Below are positions 5,353-5,514 of a stretch of DNA of 5,514 nucleotides, piece by piece (the stretch's first letter is position 1; every line of letters starts with the position of its first letter). A program made the position numbers and the translations under genes. The stretch is from contig DMMK01000250.1 in the NCBI GenBank assembly GCA_003453085.1, forward strand, positions 1-5,514. The letters are read 5' to 3'. The DNA is from Verrucomicrobiales bacterium. GTDB lineage: Bacteria > Verrucomicrobiota > Verrucomicrobiia > Verrucomicrobiales > Verrucomicrobiaceae. The notes under the pieces are model-generated. The model saw only the letters and a program-made list of their open reading frames with translations. It searched no databases and was not told the DNA's origin.

Positions 5353-5514
5353 CTATTGCTTGATGTTTGGGGAACTCGCGCTGGTGGCAGCGATCTTCAC
5401 ATCGTCAATTTGAATGCTGCCCTTGCCCATGGTGGGGGAGATGGTGAGAGTGAATTTTTCATCAGGAGTGTTGCGCGAGAAAGTCCATTTGAAGTCCGTC
5501 CAGTTGCCATCGGC
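5353..5514 (-). CDS. C-terminal fragment of a protein with a beta-sandwich-like end
   Basis: An open frame enters from the right edge on the minus strand and stops at TAG (5353-5355), giving 53 visible C-terminal residues; the start lies outside the window. The fragment reads ADGNWTDFKWTFSRN, then alternating hydrophobic residues (FTLTISPTMG), then GSIQIDDVKIAAT and a short polar tail. The order G-x-W-x-x-F, a strand, then G-x-I-x-I-D-D-V is typical of the last strands of galactose-binding-like or carbohydrate-binding (CBM4/9-type) jelly-roll domains, where the D-D-V strand closes the fold. This suggests an exported or glycan-related protein, but the fragment is too short to name a family. 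A terminator-like hairpin follows at 5280-5314. That this is coding is fairly likely; the domain call is tentative. Confidence 0.6.
   Translation of the reverse strand, partial: ADGNWTDFKWTFSRNTPDEKFTLTISPTMGKGSIQIDDVKIAATSASSPNIKQ

Overview
The window reads as ordinary chromosomal DNA from a GC-rich bacterium of the Planctomycetota-Verrucomicrobiota group, most likely a verrucomicrobium of the Prosthecobacter/Verrucomicrobium kind. The main pointer is the large exported protein with the DUF1549-DUF1553 architecture, a family concentrated in those phyla. None of the assigned starts has a clear Shine-Dalgarno sequence. The taxonomic call is an inference, because no rRNA or other phylogenetic marker is present.

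Left part (1-1428, minus strand). Three housekeeping genes read leftwards as coaD, then a DUF177/YceD gene, then rpmF: phosphopantetheine adenylyltransferase, the YceD-like protein that commonly sits beside rpmF, and ribosomal protein L32. A strong hairpin with a T tract follows rpmF, and the leftmost 162 bases hold no gene I can support. A second, tract-less hairpin spans the coaD stop codon and may separate coaD from the ribosomal pair. The block resembles the coaD...yceD-rpmF neighbourhood of many bacteria and couples CoA synthesis with ribosome assembly.

Middle (1429-4540, plus strand). A 109-base divergent spacer separates coaD from a YbgC/FadM-type hotdog acyl-CoA thioesterase. Next come 199 bases without a gene but unusually rich in inverted repeats. 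After them lies a 772-residue secreted DUF1549-DUF1553 protein with a CxxCH motif and an extra helical, probably coiled-coil segment inside the DUF1553 half. A textbook rho-independent terminator closes this gene.

Right part (4541-5514). A histidine-phosphatase-superfamily gene begins right at the T tract of that terminator, so its start and promoter are uncertain. It converges on a truncated minus-strand gene whose visible C-terminus looks like the last strands of a beta-sandwich or carbohydrate-binding-like domain. A hairpin between the two can serve as a terminator in both directions.

I found no mobile element, CRISPR array, tRNA, rRNA or defence system. The points most worth a second look are the DUF1549-DUF1553 protein standing without a visible DUF1501 partner, its internal helical insertion, the structured leader before it, and the terminator-start-codon junction at 4540/4541.
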